Shown: piece by piece, positions 1-4,958 of the stretch | How positions within the stretch are numbered: position 1 is the first letter of the stretch | Layout of the letters: each line of letters opens with the position of its first letter | Assembly: GCA_018813975.1 (NCBI GenBank) | Contig: JAHJAQ010000113.1 | Location: 1-11,079, forward strand | Direction of reading: 5' to 3' | DNA length: 11,079 bases | Source: Microcaldota archaeon | GTDB taxonomy: Archaea; Iainarchaeota; Iainarchaeia; Iainarchaeales; JAGVWC01 | The notes under the pieces: model-generated | What the model was told of the DNA's origin: nothing | Database searches by the model: none | The model's input: the letters and a program-made list of their open reading frames with translations, nothing else | Made by a program: the position numbers and the translations under genes

Positions 1-4
1 CAAC

Positions 5-310
5 TCAAAAACGCCAAAACTTGACCTTAAAATCCACGATCCGCCCATTTTTCACCAGAATATCCTCTTTTTCTAACAATCGAATCTTTGCCTTTTTTCC
101 AAGAGCAAAACCCCCCAACAGTCCATTAGCACCAACCACGCGATGACAAGGAACACTCGAAGCAAAAGGATTGGCATTACACGCATTTCCTACTGCACGC
201 GCAGCACCCTGCTTTTTCAAGGCCCGAGCAATCTCTCCATACGTGGTTACTTTTCCTTTTGGAATCTTTGAAAGAAGCTTCCAAACGCGATCGAAAAAAG
301 CGGTTGCCAT
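5..310 (-). CDS. ogt: Methylated-DNA--protein cysteine methyltransferase, single-domain AGT
   Basis: This 101-residue protein should transfer an alkyl group from O6-alkylguanine in DNA to its own cysteine, a one-use direct repair reaction. The active site PCHRV is at residues 54-58 with acceptor Cys55, so it is not the cysteine-less ATL type. Other family hallmarks are visible: the VTTYGEIA segment with Tyr24, the ARAVG motif with the base-flipping Arg38, Asn47 in NANP, and a Glu in LLEKE near residues 80-82. Full-length AGTs usually have 150-180 residues; here the N-terminal domain is absent and only the catalytic, DNA-binding domain remains. The ATG at 310 immediately precedes the conserved FFDRVW helix. 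It is divergent from the gene at 353. The function is well supported; the loss of the N-terminal domain seems genuine because the 42-base gap leaves no room for it. Confidence 0.93.
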   Translation of the reverse strand: MATAFFDRVWKLLSKIPKGKVTTYGEIARALKKQGAARAVGNACNANPFASSVPCHRVVGANGLLGGFALGKKAKIRLLEKEDILVKNGRIVDFKVKFWRF

Positions 311-312
311 AA

Positions 313-325
313 GTTAATATATACT
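313..325 (+). promoter_or_regulatory. TATA-like box in divergent ogt/hypothetical gap
   Basis: The 42-base gap between the two divergent genes contains GTTAATATATACT. Its centre is about 33 bases before the ATG at 353, which suits an archaeal TATA box for a near-leaderless transcript of the rightward gene. For the leftward alkyltransferase it lies only about 10 bases from the start codon, too close to be its TATA box. The promoter of that gene is not obvious. This is a pattern match only. Confidence 0.45.
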
Positions 326-352
326 TCAGGGTTTAAGGTTTTTTTGATTAAA

Positions 353-898
353 ATGGCACAGGCTGCAAGAAATCTTCAGGGCGGGAGTAGAAGACACAGG
401 GGAATAGAAGGAAATAAAACACTGAAACGCCAAATAAAATTAGAAAAACGGGGGAAAACGCTGCCAGCTAATCGCGGAAAAAAAAGATTACCCATATCCA
501 GCGCGCTTATTATAGATCACCTGAAAATCGCAAAAGAAAGTCGGAACGCGGTAAAAAACTATGGAAATCATAAAAGTATTCGACGCCAAGAACCGTTTCA
601 TTATATGACCTTGCAATTGGAATGGGCACAGCACGAGGGATTGCTTTCTAATGCGGATTGTGCAGTGGCATTGCTGGCACTTAACCGTACCGCGGTAGCT
701 AAAAAAAACAAAAACTGGCTTGCAAAAGCCCAAAAAGAGGGGTTATGGAAAACAGCGGTAGCAGCATTACGCACCAGAAAAAGAAACCACTTCACGCTTG
801 AAAATGAAGTGCAAGAAAAAATTAAGGAATGGAATGAAATAATGAAAAGCCCGGATGCACTGCAGCAGTATTTGAACCACCTCACCCAAAAAAGATAG
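353..898 (+). CDS. Hypothetical basic protein, 181 aa
   Basis: I do not recognise this protein. The first 50 residues are very rich in Arg, Lys and Gly, with SRRHRG and RGKKR clusters, and read like a flexible nucleic-acid-binding tail. The rest, about residues 51-181, looks helical, with an Ala/Leu-rich stretch (ADCAVALLALN, 101-111), a Lys-rich segment near 117-131 and a Leu/Glu/Lys-rich C-terminal helix. I see no signal peptide, membrane helix, zinc-binding cluster or nucleotide-binding motif. I chose the ATG at 353 over an in-frame TTG at 344 because it fits the TATA-like box 33 bases upstream. It ends 44 bases before RuBisCO, which has its own promoter-like box, so a shared operon is not implied. 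An RNA- or DNA-binding role is only a guess from charge. Confidence 0.65.
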   Translation: MAQAARNLQGGSRRHRGIEGNKTLKRQIKLEKRGKTLPANRGKKRLPISSALIIDHLKIAKESRNAVKNYGNHKSIRRQEPFHYMTLQLEWAQHEGLLSNADCAVALLALNRTAVAKKNKNWLAKAQKEGLWKTAVAALRTRKRNHFTLENEVQEKIKEWNEIMKSPDALQQYLNHLTQKR

Positions 899-910
899 GT
901 ATAAGGCGAT

Positions 911-920
911 AAGCTTTTTA
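911..920 (+). promoter_or_regulatory. Putative TATA box of RuBisCO gene
   Basis: AAGCTTTTTA, with the core CTTTTTA at 914-920, is centred 26 bases before the ATG at 943. It is followed by a T-rich stretch with no ribosome-binding site. The spacing predicts transcription starting at or next to the start codon, a leaderless mRNA. No experimental support is available. Confidence 0.45.
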
Positions 921-942
921 GTTGTTAATTCTATTTTTTTGC

Positions 943-2244
943 ATGTCCTTTAAAGAAGTTTACGAGAATTTTGTGGATTTGCAGTACAAGCCAAGCAAAA
1001 ACGAACTGGTCTGCTCTTTTTATATTGAACCGGCAAAAGGCCATTCTGCCAAAAGAGCGGCAGGAGCAGTTGCAGCCGAAAGCAGTGTTGGAACCTGGAC
1101 AAACGTAAAAGGACTGGGATTAAAGCACGTGCAAAAAATTGCGGCAACGGTCTTTGACATCAAAGGAAACTGGGTCAAAATCGCTTACCCCTTAAACAAT
1201 TTTGAATTAGGGAATATGAGTCAAATTTATTCTTCCATTGCCGGAAACATTTTTGGAATGAAAGCCGTTAACAACCTTCGATTGGTAGATGTACAATGGC
1301 CCGCCAAACTAAGAAACAGTTTTCCCGGCCCCCAATTTGGCATTAAAGGAATGAGAAAAAAATTCAAAATAAAAAAAAGACCATTTTTGGTTTGTGTTCC
1401 AAAACCAAAGGTTGGAATGACATCAAAAGAACATGCTAAAATTGGCTGGCAGGTTTGGACTGGAGGAGTGGATTTATTAAAAGATGATGAAAACCTGGCA
1501 TCCCAACCATTCAACAAGTTTGAAAACCGCGTACAAGAAAGCATGAAACAAGCACACAAAGCCGAACACCAAACCGGAGAACAAAAAGCAGGATTGTTTA
1601 ATGTAACCGCACCGGGAAAAGAATTATACAAAAGAGCTTCTCTGGTTGCAAAATACAATAATCCATACGTGATGGTGGACCTTTTAACGGTTGGATGGAG
1701 TGGAGTACAGGGATTAAGAGAACATTGCCAAGACCTCAAACTAGGATTGTATGCGCACCGAGCATTTCACGCTGCTTTTACAAGAAACCCAAAACATGGA
1801 GTAAGCATGCTCGTGGTGGCAGAAACCGCCCGATTAATCGGAGTGGATAATATTCACATTGGAACCGGAGTGGGAAAACTAGTGGGCAGTAAAAAAGAAG
1901 TAAAAACCATTCAAGAAAACAGTGTACGTCAAAAAATAAGAGAAAACAAAACAGAACACCTATTGAAAACAGAATGGGGCAACATAAAACCAGTTATTCC
2001 AGTTTCGTCAGGTGGCCTGCATCCAGGTTCTGTTCCAGAAGTAATGAGCTTTTTAGGAAAAGATATTGGTATTCAAATTGGCGGGGGTATTCATGGCCAC
2101 CCAAACGGGAGCCATGACGGGGCAGTGGCTGCTCGAAGTGCCGTTGAAGCGGTAATGCAAGGAAAAAGCTTGAAAGAAAAAGCCAAACAAATCCCTGAAC
2201 TACGCGTTGCACTGGAAACGTGGGGCTACAAACACATTAAATAA
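943..2244 (+). CDS. rbcL: Ribulose-bisphosphate carboxylase, large subunit, archaeal form III
   Basis: This 433-residue enzyme should carboxylate ribulose-1,5-bisphosphate to two 3-phosphoglycerates. In archaea this form works in nucleoside monophosphate salvage rather than a Calvin cycle. By comparison with the spinach enzyme all catalytic residues are present: Glu46, Thr51 and Trp52 (AAESSVGTWT), Asn102 (GNIFG), Lys154 and Lys156 (KPKVG), the carbamylated Lys180 with metal ligands Asp182 and Glu183 (KDDE), His272-Arg273, His305, loop-6 Lys312 (GKLVG), Ser356 (SSGG) and the phosphate-binding GGG at 380-382. Length and the GGGIHGHPNG signature fit form III; I cannot separate III-b, III-a or II/III without a tree. 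No small subunit is nearby. The ATG at 943 was preferred over a TTG at 922 because the extra residues are hydrophobic and unlike the family, and a TATA-like box lies 26 bases upstream. Confidence 0.96.
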   Translation: MSFKEVYENFVDLQYKPSKNELVCSFYIEPAKGHSAKRAAGAVAAESSVGTWTNVKGLGLKHVQKIAATVFDIKGNWVKIAYPLNNFELGNMSQIYSSIAGNIFGMKAVNNLRLVDVQWPAKLRNSFPGPQFGIKGMRKKFKIKKRPFLVCVPKPKVGMTSKEHAKIGWQVWTGGVDLLKDDENLASQPFNKFENRVQESMKQAHKAEHQTGEQKAGLFNVTAPGKELYKRASLVAKYNNPYVMVDLLTVGWSGVQGLREHCQDLKLGLYAHRAFHAAFTRNPKHGVSMLVVAETARLIGVDNIHIGTGVGKLVGSKKEVKTIQENSVRQKIRENKTEHLLKTEWGNIKPVIPVSSGGLHPGSVPEVMSFLGKDIGIQIGGGIHGHPNGSHDGAVAARSAVEAVMQGKSLKEKAKQIPELRVALETWGYKHIK

Positions 2245-2278
2245 TTTTGGACATTTGAATTGCACAGAAGGAAAAAAA

Positions 2279-2872
2279 ATGAAAACCAATGTAATCATTA
2301 TTAGTGGCATTGCGGGAAGCGGTAAAAGCACTTTAGCAGAAAGCATTTCCAAAGAACTCGGGTGGAAATGTGTGCATGCATCAGATATTTTGCGCCAGCT
2401 CAAACACAAAAAAATGGAAGAGATTGATCCTTACAAAACCAAACAAGGAAAAGGGTATTGGGAAAGCGAAGAAGCCATGCAATATTGTAGAGACCGATTA
2501 CAAAATCTTGATTGGGATAAACTGGTTAATGAGCGCTTGTACAAACTGGTAGAAGAAGGAAACGTGGTGTTTGATTCTTGGACATTGCCCTGGCTAACCA
2601 AAAAAGGCGTAAAGATTTGGCTAAAAGTTTCGTCAGAAGAAAGAATCAAGCGACTTGCAGACCGCGATACTCTTTCGATTGAAAAAGCCCAAAAAAGGGT
2701 TTTGGAAAAAGAAGAAAAAACCATCGCGATTTTTGAAAAGGCTTTTGGATTCAGATTTGGAGCGGATTTATCTCCTTTTCATTTGATATTGGATACGAAT
2801 TCTTTGAATGCTAAAGAAGTGTTCAAGATTGTTTCTTGTTTTAGCAAGGTTTGGTTGGAAAAAAAACAATAA
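2279..2872 (+). CDS. Cytidylate kinase-like nucleoside monophosphate kinase
   Basis: This 197-residue P-loop protein resembles archaeal CMP kinases, which phosphorylate CMP/dCMP with ATP. The Walker A motif GIAGSGKST is at residues 10-18, followed by an HASD segment at 33-36 in the NMP-binding region. A FDSW sequence at 98-101 stands where the family normally has a conserved acidic/Arg motif. VKIWLKV (111-117) precedes the Arg-rich lid (ERIKRLADRD, 121-130), and the C-terminal half has the usual helix and an ILDTNS strand. The N-terminus at ATG 2279 follows AGAAGG at 2266-2271; longer in-frame starts would overlap RuBisCO. The 34-base gap suggests co-transcription with RuBisCO, and so a link to the NMP pool feeding that enzyme. 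The exact substrate (CMP, AMP or another NMP) is not determined by sequence. Confidence 0.78.
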   Translation: MKTNVIIISGIAGSGKSTLAESISKELGWKCVHASDILRQLKHKKMEEIDPYKTKQGKGYWESEEAMQYCRDRLQNLDWDKLVNERLYKLVEEGNVVFDSWTLPWLTKKGVKIWLKVSSEERIKRLADRDTLSIEKAQKRVLEKEEKTIAIFEKAFGFRFGADLSPFHLILDTNSLNAKEVFKIVSCFSKVWLEKKQ

Positions 2873-2901
2873 AAAAAGAACCTCTATTTTGCATTTTTTT
2901 T
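2871..2901. terminator. Bidirectional T-run terminator between convergent genes
   Basis: The 30-base gap between the kinase and the convergent membrane protein gene has an A7 run (2871-2877, T7 on the minus strand) and a T8 run (2894-2901) on the plus strand. Oligo-T runs on the non-template strand terminate archaeal transcription, so each strand has a plausible stop for its own gene. Confidence 0.5.
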
Positions 2902-2902
2902 A

Positions 2903-3133
2903 TCAACCCGCAACTGATACGGCAATATACACAAAAATACTGGCTGCAATAATCGCTAATATAATAATGGATAATACCACCAGCAGAGTGGGAAATGGCT
3001 TTTTTTTAGCGGGAACCTCGGTCGGTCTTAGGTCACTAAACCATGGACCGCGCGGATCTTCTTTTTTGGTTGTAGGGTGCAGGATTTCCTCAATAGAAGG
3101 CTCTTTTTTCGAGGGAGTGAGTGCGTCTGGCAT
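2903..3133 (-). CDS. Small protein with single C-terminal membrane helix
   Basis: I do not recognise this 76-residue protein. Residues 1-47 are hydrophilic, rich in Pro, Lys and Glu. Residues 48-72 form one strongly hydrophobic helix of Leu, Ile, Val and Ala, preceded by AKKKPFP. This looks like a tail-anchored protein, or a short anchor with a cytoplasmic tail. The coding case rests on the clean hydrophilic-then-hydrophobic layout, an ATG at 3133 with a TATA-like AAATAAATAC (minus strand, 3156-3165) about 28 bases upstream, and a T-run after the stop. The opposite frame also stays open but would give an unstructured product. It is divergent from the KaiC-like gene. Confidence 0.6.
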   Translation of the reverse strand: MPDALTPSKKEPSIEEILHPTTKKEDPRGPWFSDLRPTEVPAKKKPFPTLLVVLSIIILAIIAASIFVYIAVSVAG

Positions 3134-3211
3134 GCTCTAGAAAAGGTAAAACGAGTATTTATTTTTACTGTATAATTTCCTCGAAAAAAGTAGTTTTGAC
3201 CTATCCAAAAG

Positions 3212-3227
3212 TTTTTTAATTAAAAAA
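3212..3227 (+). promoter_or_regulatory. Palindromic AT-rich promoter element of KaiC-like gene
   Basis: TTTTTTAATTAAAAAA is a perfect 16-base palindrome about 44 bases before the ATG at 3264. As a TATA box it would place the transcription start near 3245, giving a leader of about 18 bases that just includes the ribosome-binding site at 3248-3253. A second AT-rich element, CTAATTATAAC at 3230-3240, is an alternative that would give a leaderless mRNA. Confidence 0.4.
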
Positions 3228-3247
3228 GGCTAATTATAACAAGAAAA

Positions 3248-3253
3248 AAGGAG
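3248..3253 (+). promoter_or_regulatory. Shine-Dalgarno site of KaiC-like gene
   Basis: AAGGAG lies 10 bases before the ATG at 3264. It decides the start: an out-of-frame ATG at 3257 is closer but opens no gene. It is one of the few strong sites in the window, where most genes look leaderless. Confidence 0.65.
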
Positions 3254-3263
3254 TAGATGTTGT

Positions 3264-3974
3264 ATGGCAGTAGAACGAGCTCAAACTGGTATTCCGGGAT
3301 TGGATGAACTGATTCAAGGAGGCATTCCTCGCGGTGCTTCAGTGGTAGTTGCAGGGGGCACTGGAACAGGAAAAAGCATTATGGCCATGGAATTCATTTA
3401 TAATGGTGCTTTACAATTTAATGAACCTGGGGTTTTTGTAACCATTGAAACCAACAAGCAAAACTTATTATGGGACATGGAAAACTTTAATTGGGACCTT
3501 AAAAAAATGCAGGACAATAGCATGCTCAAAATCGAGCGATTAAAGTTCATGCCAGGCGCGGACATGGAACAACAAGTGCTCGAACAACTCAAGATTATTG
3601 CCAAGCTCGTTAAAAGCATTAATGCCAAAAGACTGGTAATTGATTCTACTACGGCGCTAGGAATTTGGATTTCAGACAAAGGGGTTCTAAGAAACACGTT
3701 GTTTCGATTTTTGAATGCTCTTAAAGAAATTGGTTGTACCACCATTCTAACCGCAGAAACCAAAGGGCACTTTAACGAGTTCAGTAGTTTTGGAGTGGAA
3801 GAATTCGTGGCAGACGCCGTAATTGCATTATACTTGGTTCCACCAAATCGAAGCATTTTTGTACGAAAAATGCGCGGCACCAAACACAGCAAGCGCATTC
3901 ACCCCCTGGACATCGACACCAATGGTTTAACCATTAAACCAAAAGACGAAATCTTATGGCAAAGCTTACGATAA
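3264..3974 (+). CDS. Single-domain KaiC-like RecA-superfamily ATPase
   Basis: This 236-residue protein is one KaiC/RecA-type ATPase domain. It opens with the typical TGIPGLDELIQGGIPRG, followed by Walker A GGTGTGKS at residues 31-38. The strand FVTIE has Glu62, the first of the two glutamates that KaiC uses in catalysis; the second position is Thr. Walker B is RLVIDS at 123-128. The closing RKMRGTKHS at 201-209 is the KaiC-family strand that contacts nucleotide across the subunit interface, so a ring or filament oligomer is likely. It lacks the second domain of cyanobacterial KaiC, as many archaeal homologs do. Its role in archaea is mostly unknown; signalling or regulation is usually proposed. 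The membrane protein gene at 4079 follows after 104 bases. Confidence 0.88.
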   Translation: MAVERAQTGIPGLDELIQGGIPRGASVVVAGGTGTGKSIMAMEFIYNGALQFNEPGVFVTIETNKQNLLWDMENFNWDLKKMQDNSMLKIERLKFMPGADMEQQVLEQLKIIAKLVKSINAKRLVIDSTTALGIWISDKGVLRNTLFRFLNALKEIGCTTILTAETKGHFNEFSSFGVEEFVADAVIALYLVPPNRSIFVRKMRGTKHSKRIHPLDIDTNGLTIKPKDEILWQSLR

Positions 3975-4056
3975 GAATATTGCGAAGCAAGTACTACTGA
4001 AGGCAGTACCATTTTGCCAGCTTTTGATAAAAGCTGTGACAGAGCTTATGATAAGC
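3965..4056 (+). repeat. Three short hairpin palindromes with related sequence
   Basis: Three inverted repeats share a CTT...GA...AAG pattern. The first is CTTA-CGA-TAAG (3965-3975) and includes the stop codon of the KaiC-like gene. The second is a perfect 8-bp stem, CAGCTTTT-GAT-AAAAGCTG (4018-4036). The third is GCTTA-TGA-TAAGC (4044-4056). A fourth possible stem, GTACT...AGTAC, is at 3991-4008. In RNA they could end the upstream transcript; as DNA the third overlaps the position expected for the TATA box of the gene at 4079. Confidence 0.5.
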
Positions 4057-4078
4057 ACCAATTACTGGACGCGATTAA

Positions 4079-4591
4079 ATGAGTGCATGGCAACGATTCA
4101 CAAAAATGCCGCTTGGCATCAAAATTCTTTTTATTCTAGCCATTTTAGGATTGATAAGTTCGATTATCCGCGCTCCAATTATTTTTGATACCTCCAGTAT
4201 AATGGACTTAATGCAGCAATACACTGCCATTTCAGCGGTAATTGGATTTGTTTTTTCCATTGCAGTATTATTTGGTTTATGGAAGGCTAAAAAGTTTACG
4301 GAAAAGATTTATTTGTTAGCCACGGTAGTTTCAATTCTGGAATTAGTTATAATCATGGGTTTTTTACCCACTCTTTTCACGGACTTTTTCGAACAATCCA
4401 TTGGAACGGATCTGGACTTGGACAGCGATTCAGAACTAAGTGGTCTTTCCCCTGAACAAAGAGAAGCATTCACTGAAGCACTCATTGACACGATGATTCA
4501 AGTAACGTACATTGGCCTTGTGTTATCCATTATATTGAATTTTGTGTTTTATTGGTATGTGCGCAACCAAAAAGCCTATTTTGTAAACTAA
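4079..4591 (+). CDS. Four-helix integral membrane protein, unknown function
   Basis: I do not recognise this 170-residue protein. Hydrophobic helices are visible at about residues 13-33, 48-68, 76-98 and 138-162. A hydrophilic loop at about 103-135 carries a very acidic LDLDSDSE cluster and stands between helices 3 and 4. The N-terminus (SAWQRFTKMPLG) and the tail after helix 4 are short and slightly basic. No catalytic or transport motif is evident. It follows the KaiC-like gene on the same strand after a 104-base gap with hairpins, so co-transcription is uncertain; a TATA-like sequence (CTTATGATAAG, 4045-4055) about 29 bases before the ATG allows its own leaderless transcript. The acidic loop could bind cations or a partner, but this is a guess. 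Confidence 0.72.
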   Translation: MSAWQRFTKMPLGIKILFILAILGLISSIIRAPIIFDTSSIMDLMQQYTAISAVIGFVFSIAVLFGLWKAKKFTEKIYLLATVVSILELVIIMGFLPTLFTDFFEQSIGTDLDLDSDSELSGLSPEQREAFTEALIDTMIQVTYIGLVLSIILNFVFYWYVRNQKAYFVN

Positions 4592-4602
4592 AAAAAAAAA
4601 AA
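4590..4602 (-). terminator. T13 terminator of the histone gene
   Basis: A run of 13 A on the plus strand, T13 on the minus strand, starts three bases after the histone stop codon. Long T-runs of this type are standard archaeal intrinsic terminators. The first bases overlap the stop codon of the convergent membrane protein gene. Confidence 0.6.
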
Positions 4603-4605
4603 TAG

Positions 4606-4812
4606 TTACTTGTTTTTAACCGCGAGCCGAATATCAGCATCGGTAACGGTTTTTCGATTGGCGTGTTTCGCAAATTCATTGGCTTTTTTGGCAACCATAA
4701 CGCCTTGTTCTTCTAAAACCTCTGCCAAGGCAAGCGCTGCTTCCTCACTAACGCGTTCGGCGCCTGCTTTTCGAATAATTCGATCAACCGCAGCTACTGG
4801 AAGTTCTGTCAC
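4606..4812 (-). CDS. Archaeal histone (HMf-like, single histone fold)
   Basis: This 68-residue protein is a single histone fold that should dimerise and wrap DNA into chromatin. The sequence follows the family: ELPVAAVDRIIRKAGAERVS (helix 1 and loop 1, residues 3-22), EEAALALAEVLEEQGVMVAK (long helix 2, 23-42) and RKTVTDADIRLAV (loop 2 and helix 3, 53-65), with the RKTV loop characteristic of DNA contact. I chose the GTG at 4812 because the family begins right there and a GAGG ribosome-binding site lies 8 bases upstream on the minus strand. A longer frame from ATG 4893 would add 27 residues of non-family sequence. There is no tail at either end. It converges with the membrane protein gene and diverges from Hef. 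Confidence 0.95.
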   Translation of the reverse strand: MTELPVAAVDRIIRKAGAERVSEEAALALAEVLEEQGVMVAKKANEFAKHANRKTVTDADIRLAVKNK

Positions 4813-4836
4813 AAAAAAACCTCTGTTATACAACAG

Positions 4837-4880
4837 TTTTTTGGCAAAAACCCTTAAAAATCGTTTCTTTTGCCAAAAAA
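4837..4880. promoter_or_regulatory. 13-bp inverted repeat flanking histone TATA box
   Basis: Arms TTTTTTGGCAAAA (4837-4849) and TTTTGCCAAAAAA (4868-4880) are perfect inverted repeats separated by 18 bases. Between them, on the minus strand, is TTTTTAAG (about 4854-4861), a plausible TATA box. This would put the start of transcription near 4831 and make a leader of about 20 bases with the GAGG site. A repressor bound to both arms would block TBP/TFB. In the leader, CTGTT-ATAC-AACAG (4823-4836) is a second small inverted repeat. Confidence 0.5.
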
Positions 4881-4924
4881 AAGCCAATAACACCCTTAAT
4901 CACCGGAAATGAGGGGAGAAAACA

Positions 4925-4932
4925 CTTATTAA
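4925..4932 (+). promoter_or_regulatory. Putative TATA box of hef
   Basis: CTTATTAA is centred about 30 bases before the ATG at 4959. No ribosome-binding site follows, so a leaderless or nearly leaderless mRNA is expected. Confidence 0.4.
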
Positions 4933-4958
4933 CGATTTTTCAACCCAGTTTTTGAGTA

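Noticed and set aside
344..352. TTG at 344 as start of the basic protein
   Set aside because: The ATG at 353 is three codons downstream, better placed relative to the TATA-like box, and loses nothing recognisable.
922..942. Longer RuBisCO from TTG 922
   Set aside because: The extra LILFFC residues are not part of the family and overlap the expected promoter-to-start spacing.
2207..2278. Longer kinase start from TTG 2207 overlapping RuBisCO
   Set aside because: ATG 2279 starts just before the conserved P-loop strand and has a ribosome-binding-like AGAAGG ahead of it.
2808..3140. Plus-strand open frame opposite the small membrane protein gene
   Set aside because: Its product has no coherent composition, and it overlaps the kinase end and the minus-strand gene with clear membrane layout.
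4813..4893. Longer histone with an N-terminal extension from ATG 4893
   Set aside because: The added residues do not match histones, and would run across the inverted repeat and TATA-like box. A GTG with GAGG upstream fits the family start.
4610..4912. Plus-strand open frame opposite the histone
   Set aside because: It is Ser/Ala-rich and reads as the complement of the histone codons.
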